Shown: positions 9,359 through 19,752 of the stretch, piece after piece
Position numbering within the stretch: position 1 is the first letter of the stretch
Layout of the letters: each line of letters starts with the position of its first letter
From: Rhodoferax sp. BLA1
Lineage (GTDB): Bacteria > Pseudomonadota > Gammaproteobacteria > Burkholderiales > Burkholderiaceae_C
Assembly (NCBI RefSeq): GCF_013416775.1
Contig: NZ_SZVI01000009.1
Location: 1 to 64,000 of the forward strand
Length of the DNA stretch: 64,000 nucleotides
Direction: 5' to 3'
Made by a program: the position numbers and the translations under genes
The notes under the pieces: model-generated
Told to the model about the DNA's origin: nothing
Databases searched by the model: none
What the model saw: only the letters and a program-made list of their open reading frames with translations

Positions 9359-9452
9359 GGATTGATCCTAAAAAGTGAGCGCGAAATAAAGGGTTTGATT
9401 AAGGTTCAGGGACTTCTTGATCAGCCTGCCTGAGTATCAAAACCGGCTCCGG

Positions 9453-9468
9453 ACACTACATGTAGTGT
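9453..9468. promoter_or_regulatory. NrdR box 1 (perfect palindrome)
   Basis: ACACTACATGTAGTGT is a perfect 16-bp palindrome fitting the NrdR consensus acaCwAtATaTwGtgt closely. It lies 95 bp upstream of the nrdJ start. NrdR is a zinc-finger/ATP-cone repressor of ribonucleotide reductase genes. Confidence 0.85.
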
Positions 9469-9483
9469 TCTCGGGGCGAAATC

Positions 9484-9499
9484 TTACCACCTATGGTGT
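9484..9499. promoter_or_regulatory. NrdR box 2 (degenerate)
   Basis: TTACCACCTATGGTGT matches box 1 at 10 of 16 positions and begins exactly 31 bp after it, three helical turns. NrdR sites normally come in pairs with such spacing. The remainder of the 283-bp gap between nrdJ and the next gene (9359-9641) shows no other feature I can name. Confidence 0.7.
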
Positions 9500-9641
9500 T
9501 CTATTTTTTGATCGATTGCTGGCTGAAACAGTGATTTTTTGCACAAATCAAGGTTTGCTGATTGAGCAAAACTAAAACTGCAAGGCAGATGGTGTCTCGC
9601 AAACTTCCCCTGCACGAGGCGTTGCCAAGGTGTCTGGCGGC

Positions 9642-10346
9642 TTATTGCGAGCCGTAGTTGGCCAGGCGGCGCACGTCCAGGATACGGATCTCGCGTTTGT
9701 CGACCTGAATCAGGCCCTCGGTCTCCAATTCGCGCAACACCCGGGAAAAATACTCGGGGGTGAGTGACAGTCGGGATGCGATGGTGGCTTTGCTGACAGG
9801 CAAGGAAACGGTCACAACCCCAGACTGTATCTGGCCATCCTGCTCTACATCCCGCAGCAAGAAACCGATCAGTCGCTGCATGCCGCTGCGCAGCGCATAC
9901 CCTTCCACGTCGTGCACCAGGCCATGCAGGCGCTTGGAGATGCCCGCCAGCATGTGCAGCGAAAAACGGTGGTCCTGCTCAATTTCCTTGAACACCGCCT
10001 GTTTGCCCACACTGAGCAGCAGGCTGTCGGCCAGCGACTGCACATTGATCATGTACGGGATGTCCAGAAACACAATGGCCTCGGCAAAACTCTGTCCCGG
10101 GCCCACAATTTCGATCACTTTTTCCTGGCCGCTGGGCGCCAGCATGAACAGCTTGACCTGGCCGACCACCACCACATAAAAGGCGTCACACGGGTCACCG
10201 GTGCGAAACACCATCTCACCCCGGGCGAAGCGTTTGAGCTGGCAGCCCTCAGACAGACGGGCACGTTCTTCGTTGGACAGGTCGCTGAACAGCGGCATGA
10301 CTGCCAGGTAACGCTGGATGTCAAAAGTAGCGTTGTTGTTTTTCAT
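9642..10346 (-). CDS. DNR/NnrR-type Crp/Fnr family regulator
   Basis: 234 residues: an N-terminal cyclic-nucleotide-binding-like domain (about 15-130), a dimer helix, then a winged helix with recognition segment LTPEYFSRVLRELE. The E-x-x-S-R pattern is that of FNR-class proteins reading TTGA half-sites. The N-terminus lacks the cysteines that carry the [4Fe-4S] cluster of FNR, so this is not an FNR-type O2 sensor. It fits the DNR group, which responds to NO through heme. It follows norD on the same strand after 88 bp. FNR-like dyads in the nor-nnrS promoter are its obvious candidate targets. Confidence 0.82.
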   Translation of the reverse strand: MKNNNATFDIQRYLAVMPLFSDLSNEERARLSEGCQLKRFARGEMVFRTGDPCDAFYVVVVGQVKLFMLAPSGQEKVIEIVGPGQSFAEAIVFLDIPYMINVQSLADSLLLSVGKQAVFKEIEQDHRFSLHMLAGISKRLHGLVHDVEGYALRSGMQRLIGFLLRDVEQDGQIQSGVVTVSLPVSKATIASRLSLTPEYFSRVLRELETEGLIQVDKREIRILDVRRLANYGSQ

Positions 10347-10434
10347 AAGGTGTTTGTCTCAAGCAGTTACATCGGGCGCTGCTGCTTGTGGGTCCATCAT
10401 GGGGCTCGCCACCATACCACTGTGCTGTGTTGTT

Positions 10435-12270
10435 TCAGCGCCGCGACAGGTTTGCCCATGCTTGGGTGAGTTGTTTCACCAGGTCGTGCGGTCGGTGTAC
10501 CAGCGCGTAGCCTTGCTGGCCAAATAACATGGGCAGATAGTCATGCGCCTTTTCATCGATGGTGACGCAGAAGGTTGACAGGCCAACGGCTTGTGCTTCG
10601 CGAATGGCCTGGCGGGTGTCTTCCAGGCCGTAGCGGCCTTCGTACACATCCAGGTCATTGGGTTTGCCGTCGGTCAGCAGCATCAACAGGCGGCGCTGCT
10701 CACCCCGGCCAGCCAGTTGCTGCGTGGCGTGACGCACCGCTGCACCCATGCGGGTGTAATACCCTGGGCGGATCGCGCCAACCCGGGCACGGCAGCTCTC
10801 GTTCCAGGGTTCGTCAAAGGCCTTGAGGTGTTGCAGGCGCACGTGGTTTCGTCGCACCGAGCTGAAACCCCATACCGCAAACGGGTCGTCCACCGCACTG
10901 AGTGCCTCACCAAACACGTACAAGGCATCCCGGATCACATCAATTACCCGCTCGGTGGGTGTGGCGTAGGCATCGGTGGAGAGTGACAAATCGGCCATCA
11001 GCAGCGTGGCCAGGCTGCGCTCGCTGAGCGCACGGCGGGTGTAGATCGGTGGTGAATCGGTGTGCAGTCCACCTGCGCCTTGTTGGTCGGCGTTAAAACG
11101 CACCCAGGCGTCCAGGTCGATGTCGTCGCCGCTGTCCTGGCCGTGTTGGGGCCGGGGTGCGTCGCGCAGGGTTTCGAGTTTGCGCCGGATACGGCGGGCT
11201 GTGAGTTTGAGGGCAGGGCTGGGCACAAAAGTCGGCGCCTGGCGGGCCTGCATCACCTGCACCACACAGTGCCCGGGCAGCAGGGCACTCTTGCGGTAGT
11301 CCCATTCGGGCAATGGCAAGCCCGGCCCCAGCGGCACATCATCGGCGCTGGCGCTGGGCAGGTCCAGGTCAAACCTGACCCGACTGGCCAGGGTTTGGCC
11401 GTCCGGGGCGATGGTTAGCGCGTCCATGTCGTTGGCGGCGGTCAGCGCGTTGCCATCGTCCTCGTCATCGGTACCCCGGTTGACCTTGACGTGTTCACTC
11501 CAGGTCATCAACCCGCCGCTGTGAAACGGCAGCACCAGCGCCTGGCGTTTGTCCTGCTCCTCGGCGCGGCGGGTGCGGCGGCGTTGGGTTTCGGCGCTGG
11601 AGGTCGTTTTTGCAGGCTGGACTGTGGGGGGCTGGTCCCGAGATGTTTTTGGCCCTTGTTGTGTACCAAAAGCGCTGAGCCACAACCACACCGGGGCCAC
11701 GTCTTGTGGGTTGACAGTTGCCAGTTGGCTGGTGGTGGTCTGGCCACGCAAATGAGCTTGCACCAGTTCTTCGGCCAACCGGTCCGGGCCGCGCAATGTG
11801 GCCAGATTCGGGCGTTGTGCCAGGTGGTCTTGTACCAAAAAATCATAGCGAGCTACGAAGCCTGGAAAAGCGCTCAAGGTCATTTTGGTGGCCCGATGGT
11901 TGTCACCCAACCAGTCCTGGGTGTCCTCAAAAAAAGCCGATAACAGGGCCAGCCACAGGTACAGGTCGCGGTTCAGGGCTGCTGTCTCAAACACTGCCAG
12001 TTGGCTCGGCAGGGCCAGCACATCGGGCTCCCACTGGGCCAAGGCTGCCCGCTGGCCGCTGCCAGACAGGCGTTGTAACCAGCCGCGTTGACCACCTACA
12101 AGCTGTTGACTGGCCTGGGTCAGCCGTGTGGCCGCGCCACCGCCTGCGCTGCGAAACAGAATACCGATGGACTTTTGCACCTCTGTCAAAGTTACCGTGG
12201 CCTTGGGATGCTCCACCCGCGCCAACCGGGTGATGGCCTGGTGCCACCATTGGCCCACCATTTCTTCCAT
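10435..12270 (-). CDS. norD: Nitric oxide reductase activation protein NorD (VWA domain)
   Basis: 611 residues. The C-terminal third is a von Willebrand A domain with the MIDAS opening ADLSLSTDAY and a later LLMLLTDGKPNDLD segment. NorD works with the MoxR-type ATPase NorQ to insert or activate the non-heme FeB iron of cNor. The middle is acidic and variable, as usual. Its ATG overlaps the polyferredoxin stop by one base, so it is translationally coupled in the norCBQ-Fd-D operon. Confidence 0.92.
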   Translation of the reverse strand: MEEMVGQWWHQAITRLARVEHPKATVTLTEVQKSIGILFRSAGGGAATRLTQASQQLVGGQRGWLQRLSGSGQRAALAQWEPDVLALPSQLAVFETAALNRDLYLWLALLSAFFEDTQDWLGDNHRATKMTLSAFPGFVARYDFLVQDHLAQRPNLATLRGPDRLAEELVQAHLRGQTTTSQLATVNPQDVAPVWLWLSAFGTQQGPKTSRDQPPTVQPAKTTSSAETQRRRTRRAEEQDKRQALVLPFHSGGLMTWSEHVKVNRGTDDEDDGNALTAANDMDALTIAPDGQTLASRVRFDLDLPSASADDVPLGPGLPLPEWDYRKSALLPGHCVVQVMQARQAPTFVPSPALKLTARRIRRKLETLRDAPRPQHGQDSGDDIDLDAWVRFNADQQGAGGLHTDSPPIYTRRALSERSLATLLMADLSLSTDAYATPTERVIDVIRDALYVFGEALSAVDDPFAVWGFSSVRRNHVRLQHLKAFDEPWNESCRARVGAIRPGYYTRMGAAVRHATQQLAGRGEQRRLLMLLTDGKPNDLDVYEGRYGLEDTRQAIREAQAVGLSTFCVTIDEKAHDYLPMLFGQQGYALVHRPHDLVKQLTQAWANLSRR

Positions 12271-13257
12271 CAGGGCGCCTCTTGACGGATTTGGGCGCGC
12301 TGGCGCAGGGTCTCGCGCAGTGCGTCAGTGCCAATACGCCATTCCAGCGTGGGGCTGCGTTGCTGGTCGCCTTGGGAGGTCTCGCAGGCATCCAGGCATT
12401 GGCCACATTGCACACACGAGAACATCATGCGTTTGATGTTGCGCGGGTTGAGTCGCATCGGGCAGGCGTTGTCACAGGCACTGCCACGCGGTGCGTCACA
12501 GGTTTTGCACTCCTTGGCGCGTTCGCGCTCAAAGGCCACAACCATCCCTTTGGGGTTGGCCATCCAGGCTAGGCTCTGGAAATAGCCCACTGCACAACCA
12601 AAACGGCAAAACAGATGGCGGGCAAAGGCCAGCTCCAGGCTGACCAACAACGTTGCCACACCCAGAAAACGAAGCTGGTTGGGCGTCAAGCTGCCGTGCA
12701 CCAGATTGCCCCAGATCACAGCGGGGGGTAACAGATAGGTCAGCAAGGTGATGGCCCAGGCAAAACCCACCAGCCCACAGCTCAGGCCAAACAGCGGCCA
12801 CCAACGGGTGTTGGGCAGCTGGCCCGCGCGGGGTGTGGGACTGCTGTCCCACAGGCTGAGCTTGCCGCAGGCGCGCTGCAGCAGACCGTTGAGCATCTCC
12901 ACCATCGAAAAATGCGGGCACAACCAGCCGCAGTACAGCCGTCCATGACGGTAAGCAATAGTGATAAAAATGACCACTAACCCAATTGCAGGAAGGAAAG
13001 CACGCCATAAAATGTGTAGCGCAGCGGTGGTGGCGTCTATTTCCCCGCGCGCCAGCGCGTCGATGCCCAGTGACCAGCGCAAACCCAGAAACCAGAGTTG
13101 TGCCTCAGTCAGGTCAAAACGCAGCAGGTTCAGCGCCGGGGCCAGCAGAAACAGCAGGAAAAAGCCGGTTTGGGTAATACGTCGCCAGTCCTGCCGACCC
13201 AGGCCGCGCCGGGCCGACGTCACCGGCTTGGCCAGCGCTGCAGCGGGGTGCGACAAA

Positions 13258-13274
<17 letters not shown>
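12270..13274 (-). CDS. Membrane polyferredoxin (4Fe-4S) of the nor operon, NapH/CcoG-like
   Basis: 334 residues with about five membrane segments. Cysteine motifs in order are YCGWLCPH and FCRFGCAVG near membrane ends, then CKTC..ACDNACPM and CVQCGQCLDAC for two [4Fe-4S] clusters, as in NapH, NosR and CcoG C-terminal parts. It lies between norQ and norD and overlaps both (17 bp with norQ, 1 bp with norD), so it is made together with the cNor maturation proteins. Likely roles are electron delivery or iron handling during NorB assembly; neither is proven. It lacks a NosR-type FMN domain. Confidence 0.82.
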
Positions 13275-15514
<2,240 letters not shown>

Positions 15515-15521
15515 TCACGTT

Positions 15522-15959
15522 TCAGCCTTCAATGTTCGGTGGCCAGTTTTCGGTGTTGATCTCGCCCGTCCAACGCAGGAACTCGGTGAGGTCGTCCAGC
15601 TGTTCAGGTGTGAAGTTGAACTGCGGCATTTGCCGGCGCCCCTCAATGTGGGTGGGTTGAGAGGCGATCCAGGCCTTGATGAAGTCCGGCCCGCGACGCT
15701 TGTAGACATTGCCGAGCTCAGGCGCAAAGTAGGCGCCTTCACCCAGCAAGGTGTGGCAGCCAATGCAGTTGCGTGTCTCCCACAGCTGTTTGCCACGCAC
15801 CACCTGCTCGGTGAGTGCCTGGGCGTTGGAACGCTGGGGAATCTTGCGCTCGCTGTCGAAGATCAACGCGGCAAACACAAAGATAAAAAACACCGACCCG
15901 CCATAAAACATGTTGCGGGCCATCTGCTTGGTAAAGCCGCTGGCTTTGGGTTGACTCAT
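15522..15959 (-). CDS. norC: Nitric oxide reductase small subunit, cytochrome c NorC
   Basis: 145 residues. An N-terminal membrane anchor (about 18-34) is followed by a periplasmic cytochrome c domain with heme motif Cys65-Ile-Gly-Cys68-His69 and probable axial Met111 (RRQMPQF). It passes electrons to NorB. The ATG at 15959 is chosen because AAGGAGCG lies upstream and it removes a 23-residue extension that is not family-like. First gene of the nor operon, facing a complex operator region. Confidence 0.96.
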   Translation of the reverse strand: MSQPKASGFTKQMARNMFYGGSVFFIFVFAALIFDSERKIPQRSNAQALTEQVVRGKQLWETRNCIGCHTLLGEGAYFAPELGNVYKRRGPDFIKAWIASQPTHIEGRRQMPQFNFTPEQLDDLTEFLRWTGEINTENWPPNIEG

Positions 15960-16016
15960 GCTGGAACGCTCCTTAAAAAAGTGACAGTCGGAGGTTAGGG
16001 GGCGCCCGCAGTTGTG

Positions 16017-16093
16017 TCCTTGAACCACTTCAAGAATTGATGCGAATCATGTTTTTTATGTTGGCAGCATGGCTTCTTGAAGTAGTTCAAGGA
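16017..16093. promoter_or_regulatory. nor-nnrS divergent operator: 20-bp inverted repeat around an FNR-like box
   Basis: Arms TCCTTGAACCACTTCAAGAA (16017-16036) and TTCTTGAAGTAGTTCAAGGA (16074-16093) are inverted copies with one mismatch. Each arm holds a TTGAA-N4-TTCAA dyad (16020-16033 and 16077-16090). TTGATGCGAATCAT at 16037-16050, between the arms, matches the FNR box at 9 of 10 positions. All three dyads have the 14-bp FNR-family layout. They lie in the 206-bp gap between the norC and nnrS starts. Confidence 0.75.
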
Positions 16094-16165
16094 CAGCGCA
16101 CCAGGGTTTTCCCATAATGGGTTTTGACTGAACGAACCGCCCGGTGCAACCGGCACCCACACGCC

Positions 16166-17374
16166 ATGAGCAAGACAACGTCCCTTCCGATCTTTTCCAC
16201 CGGCCAACCGGCCACACCACCCCCCAAAGGCTGGCCATTGCTGCGCCTCGGATTCCGTCCGTTTTACCTGGGGGGTGCGCTGGTGGCGGCGTTGATGGTG
16301 CCGCTGTGGCTGTTCCTGTTTCTGGGCACACTCACGTTCACACCGGCGGTGTCACCCTTGTTGTGGCATGCCCACGAGATGTTGTTTGGTTTTGCCGCGG
16401 CGGTCATCGTGGGTTTTCTGATGACGGCGGGCAAAAACTGGACCGGCCTGGACACCCCGCGTGGCCCGCTGCTGGGAGCGCTGGTGCTGCTGTGGCTGGC
16501 CGCACGGCTGGCCTCGCTTTTCGGTTCAGCACTGGTTTATGCGGTGCTGGATGTGGCCCTGCTGCCGCTGGTGGCGCTGATTTTTGCCAGCTTGTTGTGG
16601 CGTGCCAAAAATTACCGCAACATGCCCCTGGCGCTGGTTTTGCTGCTGCTGGCCACTGCCAACGGCTTGTTCCATCTGGCGACCCTGGGTGTGCTGGACA
16701 TCAACCCGATGCAAACCTTGTACGCCGCGCTGGCGTTGATCACGGTGATCGAAACCGTGATTGCTGGGCGGGTGGTGCCGATGTTCACCATGACCGTGAC
16801 CCCTGGCCTGAAGCTGGAAGCGTCAACCCTGCGTGAACGGGTGACACTGGCCCTGACGGCGCTTGGTCTGGCGATGTGGGTGCTGCTGCCAGCCAACGCT
16901 GTCAGCGCTGTGGTGCTGGCTCTAGCCGGTGTGGCCCAAGCGCTGCGGCTGTGGGGCTGGCGTCCGGGCGTGACGATGAATCGCCCCATTCTGTGGATCT
17001 TGCACCTGTCCTATGCCTGGATCGCGCTGGCCCTGGGCTTGCTGGCGCTGGCCCAACTGGGCTGGCTGCCGGTGTCTGCCGGGGTGCACGCCCTGGGGTT
17101 GGGCGCCACCGGTGGCCTGATCATCGGCATGGTGACTCGCACCGCACGTGGCCACACTGGGCGGCCCATCATGGCTTCCAAACCCGAGGTGGTGATGTAT
17201 GTGCTGGTGATGCTGGCCACCGTGTGCCGGGTACTGGCCTCCAGCCTGCTGATCCAGCATTACAGCCTGCTGCTGATGCTGGCCGCCACGGCCTGGAGCC
17301 TGGCGTTTGGGCTGTATCTGTGGGTGTTTACGCCCTGGTTGATGGCTACGCGTTTGGATGGCAAGGACGGTTGA
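16166..17374 (+). CDS. nnrS: NnrS family membrane protein
   Basis: 402 residues with about 12 membrane helices. NnrS is a heme- and copper-containing membrane protein linked to protection from NO stress. Family marks are LRLGFRPFYLGGAL near the start, LLWHAHEMLFGFA, and GMVTRTARGHTGRP in the second half. The ATG at 16166 is preferred to an upstream TTG (16124), although neither has a strong ribosome site. It leads the plus-strand nnrS-norE-norF unit, divergent from norC. Confidence 0.9.
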   Translation: MSKTTSLPIFSTGQPATPPPKGWPLLRLGFRPFYLGGALVAALMVPLWLFLFLGTLTFTPAVSPLLWHAHEMLFGFAAAVIVGFLMTAGKNWTGLDTPRGPLLGALVLLWLAARLASLFGSALVYAVLDVALLPLVALIFASLLWRAKNYRNMPLALVLLLLATANGLFHLATLGVLDINPMQTLYAALALITVIETVIAGRVVPMFTMTVTPGLKLEASTLRERVTLALTALGLAMWVLLPANAVSAVVLALAGVAQALRLWGWRPGVTMNRPILWILHLSYAWIALALGLLALAQLGWLPVSAGVHALGLGATGGLIIGMVTRTARGHTGRPIMASKPEVVMYVLVMLATVCRVLASSLLIQHYSLLLMLAATAWSLAFGLYLWVFTPWLMATRLDGKDG

Positions 17375-17377
17375 GTT

Positions 17378-17986
17378 TTGAACATAGTCCACATGCCCGC
17401 ACCAGCAGGTGTAGACACACCTGAGCGGCAAGAGCCACGGCTGGTGGGGGACCTGGCGGTGTGGCTGATCATCCTGGCTGAAATGCTGGCGTTTGGCATT
17501 TTTTTCCTGTCGTATGCCTTTGCCCGCACCCGTGATGTGGCGCTGTTCAATACCTCCCAAAGCACGCTGGATCTGAGTTTGGGTGGGATCAACACCGCGC
17601 TGCTCATCACCGGCAGTTGGTGTGTGGTGCGGGCCGTGCGCGCTGTCAAGGTCGATGCCTGCGCCACCGGTGTGCGCTGGATGGTTGCTGCCCTGTTGTG
17701 TGGGGGAGCCTTTGTATTGATCAAACTCACCGAGTACAACGCCAAATGGGACGCCGGGTTGGACCTGTCGACCAACACCTTCTACATGTTTTATTTTTTG
17801 ATCACCGGCTTTCACTTTTTTCATGTGCTGGCAGCCATGGTGTTTCTGGGGATTCTGGCCGTCAGAACCGCGCAGGGAAACTATGGCAGCCACGACCACC
17901 ATGCCCTGGAGACGGGTGGCGCGTTCTGGCACATGGTCGATTTGTTGTGGATCGTGCTGTTTCCGCTGATCTACGTCATGCACTGA
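17378..17986 (+). CDS. norE: NorE, cytochrome c oxidase subunit III-like protein
   Basis: 202 residues, about five membrane helices, CoxIII fold: VWLIILAEMLAFGIFF, the FYMFYFLITGFHFFHV stretch with conserved His, and HMVDLLWIVLFPLIYV. NorE and NorF are non-catalytic accessory proteins that raise cNor activity or assembly. AAGGACGG sits 7 bp before a TTG at 17378, which fits a TTG start; an ATG follows five codons later at 17393. It begins 3 bp after nnrS. Confidence 0.88.
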   Translation: MNIVHMPAPAGVDTPERQEPRLVGDLAVWLIILAEMLAFGIFFLSYAFARTRDVALFNTSQSTLDLSLGGINTALLITGSWCVVRAVRAVKVDACATGVRWMVAALLCGGAFVLIKLTEYNAKWDAGLDLSTNTFYMFYFLITGFHFFHVLAAMVFLGILAVRTAQGNYGSHDHHALETGGAFWHMVDLLWIVLFPLIYVMH

Positions 17987-17999
17987 GAGCCAACACCCC

Positions 18000-18269
18000 A
18001 TGCGCCATCCCTCTGTCAACCTGATCTGGATGCTGTTGCTGCTGGCAACCGCCGTCACTTATTGGCTGGGTGAGTCCGGCCAGGTGGGAACAGGCCATCT
18101 GGGCCCGGTCTTGCTGATGTTTGCGTTGGCGGTGTTCAAAGGACTGTGGGTGATCAACGACTTCATGGAATTACGCCACGCACCGCCATTGTGGCGTCGG
18201 CTTTTGACAGGTTGGCTACTGATCGTGACGGCGCTGTGTGTGCTGGCGTATTGGCTGGCCATGGCCTGA
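18000..18269 (+). CDS. norF: NorF, small subunit IV-like membrane protein
   Basis: 89 residues with three predicted membrane segments, fitting the prokaryotic cytochrome c oxidase subunit IV-like family that pairs with NorE. Key segment: MFALAVFKGLWVINDFMELRH. It starts 13 bp after norE and ends the unit. GCGCGTTGA..TCAACGTGCGC can pair just downstream (18287-18309) but has no T-run, so I do not call it a terminator. Confidence 0.82.
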   Translation: MRHPSVNLIWMLLLLATAVTYWLGESGQVGTGHLGPVLLMFALAVFKGLWVINDFMELRHAPPLWRRLLTGWLLIVTALCVLAYWLAMA

Positions 18270-18298
18270 TCTGGGCAAGATGGCCTGCGCGTTGATAT

Positions 18299-18745
18299 TC
18301 AACGTGCGCCCGTATCCGCGCCATTGGTTGGGCCAAGATGCTTTTGCATGTTTGTGAGGGCCAGCTGCAATCTCTTGGCCAGATCTGGATCGTTGCGAGA
18401 CAAGGCGCCCTCAATTCCCGCGCGGGCTTTCTCCACGAAGTTGATGCGCGTGCTGTCTGTGGCCATGTCCACAGGCTGACCCGTCGCCACCGAGACCTTC
18501 ATGGTCATCCCCAGAAAAGCCGAACTCTCGTCGAGTGACATGTTGCCGCTGCGGATTTGCCCATTCATCCAATCAAACAGGTCTTGGCGCGTCATGCTGG
18601 TGAAATCTGCTTGTTTGACGCCGGGGGCTTCCGCCGTTGCGGCGGCCAGTGCGGACGAAAACGATGTGGACTGGGTGTTTGTGGCTGTGGCGGCGTGAGC
18701 ACGCTGTGTGGTGAACGTGGGATGTGAGTCGGTGTTGATCTTCAT
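18299..18745 (-). CDS. Conserved-looking protein of unknown function
   Basis: 148 residues from the ATG at 18745, chosen because GAAGGAAG lies upstream. I do not recognise the family. The first 45 residues are polar and Ala/Thr-rich (likely disordered). The rest is helical and contains MTRQDLFDWMNGQIRSG, SLDESSAFLGMTMKV and LAKRLQLALTNMQKHL. No signal peptide, membrane segment or cysteine is seen. It is convergent with norF and probably a stand-alone unit. Confidence 0.65.
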   Translation of the reverse strand: MKINTDSHPTFTTQRAHAATATNTQSTSFSSALAAATAEAPGVKQADFTSMTRQDLFDWMNGQIRSGNMSLDESSAFLGMTMKVSVATGQPVDMATDSTRINFVEKARAGIEGALSRNDPDLAKRLQLALTNMQKHLGPTNGADTGAR

Positions 18746-18842
18746 AAAAAAACTTCCTTCTTTGGTCGATGGGCTTGCAGCTACCCTCGGCCGCCGAGTC
18801 AAGCTTGCTGCTTGGGTGTCATGGCCCAGTGAACTCATTTGC

Positions 18843-19250
18843 CTAACGTGGCGACCTGCCGAGCCGGGCTGGCACATGAATGGGTACAACCAGGGTCACC
18901 TCGCTTGGCGCGCCGTCCAGTGTGTAGGGCTGGAACTGCATGACACGCATGGCGTGTAAGGACGCTTCGTCCAGATCGGGGTTCCCGCAAGACGCCAGCA
19001 GCGCCGTTCTGGTCACCAAACCTTCGGAATTGATGTGGGCCTGCAGGATGGCCGGACCCGTGACCCGCCCCTTGGCCACCAGACCAGGAACCTGGAGTTT
19101 GAAGTGGGTGAGCGGGCGAAGATCCTCAAACTTGACCACTGTGGTTGGCCAGGCTGGCCCGGCTGAATCTGCCGCGGCCATAGGGCAGGAGAGGCCTGTC
19201 AAGCTGAGCACGGTGGCTAGGCTAAGAAGTAGCTTCTTGAATTGAGACAT
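18843..19250 (-). CDS. Secreted protein with TonB C-terminal-like domain
   Basis: 135 residues. A Sec signal peptide (about 1-27, LLLSLATVLSLTGLSCPMAAA) precedes a TonB_C-type fold: GPAILQAHINSEGLVT, then LDEASLHAMRVMQFQPY and VTLVVPIHVP. It has no membrane anchor or Pro-rich spacer, so it is not a full TonB. Single-domain periplasmic versions of this kind are common in Betaproteobacteria, with unclear role. No ExbB/D or receptor gene is nearby. Confidence 0.75.
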   Translation of the reverse strand: MSQFKKLLLSLATVLSLTGLSCPMAAADSAGPAWPTTVVKFEDLRPLTHFKLQVPGLVAKGRVTGPAILQAHINSEGLVTRTALLASCGNPDLDEASLHAMRVMQFQPYTLDGAPSEVTLVVPIHVPARLGRSPR

Positions 19251-19303
19251 GAATCGGTCAGTTTCTTGCGGTTACTGTGGGTACATATGACGGGTTGGGC
19301 AAG

Positions 19304-19627
19304 CTATTTCGCATTGCTGGTAGGAATGTCCGACAAACCAGCCGTCGCAGCTGCGCTTGCAGAACCAGAAGCTCTTAGCTCGACAACGACGCCGACTACT
19401 TTCCCTGAACTATCACGGGAATACTTGATGGTTCCAATACTCTCGATTCCTCGAAGGACAAGCTCTTGTACTCTTTGTTGTTCCTCGGCGTCAGCTTTGA
19501 CGTCGTTGAGCGCCTTGAGATAGTAGACGTGAGAGATCCCCCATCCGCCTAAAAAACTAAGAATGGTCAAGACTATGTCTCTACGCAGAATGTGTCGCAA
19601 TGACAATTTTTGAGATATCACGCCCAT
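19304..19627 (-). CDS. Hypothetical membrane-anchored protein
   Basis: 107 residues from the ATG at 19627 (a GTG four codons upstream is an alternative). One membrane segment (about 20-36, VLTILSFLGGWGISHVYYL) is followed by a charged stretch and an Ala/Ser-rich end. I do not recognise it. The codon use is more AT-rich than the neighbours, which may mark acquired DNA. The ribosome site is weak, so the call is moderate. The 125-bp gap to moeA (19628-19752) shows nothing I can name. Confidence 0.5.
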   Translation of the reverse strand: MGVISQKLSLRHILRRDIVLTILSFLGGWGISHVYYLKALNDVKADAEEQQRVQELVLRGIESIGTIKYSRDSSGKVVGVVVELRASGSASAAATAGLSDIPTSNAK

Positions 19628-19752
19628 GTTGGTATCCACTGTGTGTGTGTTTTCAGTAATGTAATCGGCAAATTTGGCTTGAACATCTGTTGCTTGGCGA
19701 GTGAATCGCTATGGAAAAACAGGGCAACTTGCTTATCCGTCAGGGCGCCCCC

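Noticed and set aside
18281..18309. Terminator between norF and the unknown gene
   Set aside because: An imperfect stem exists but there is no T-run on either strand.
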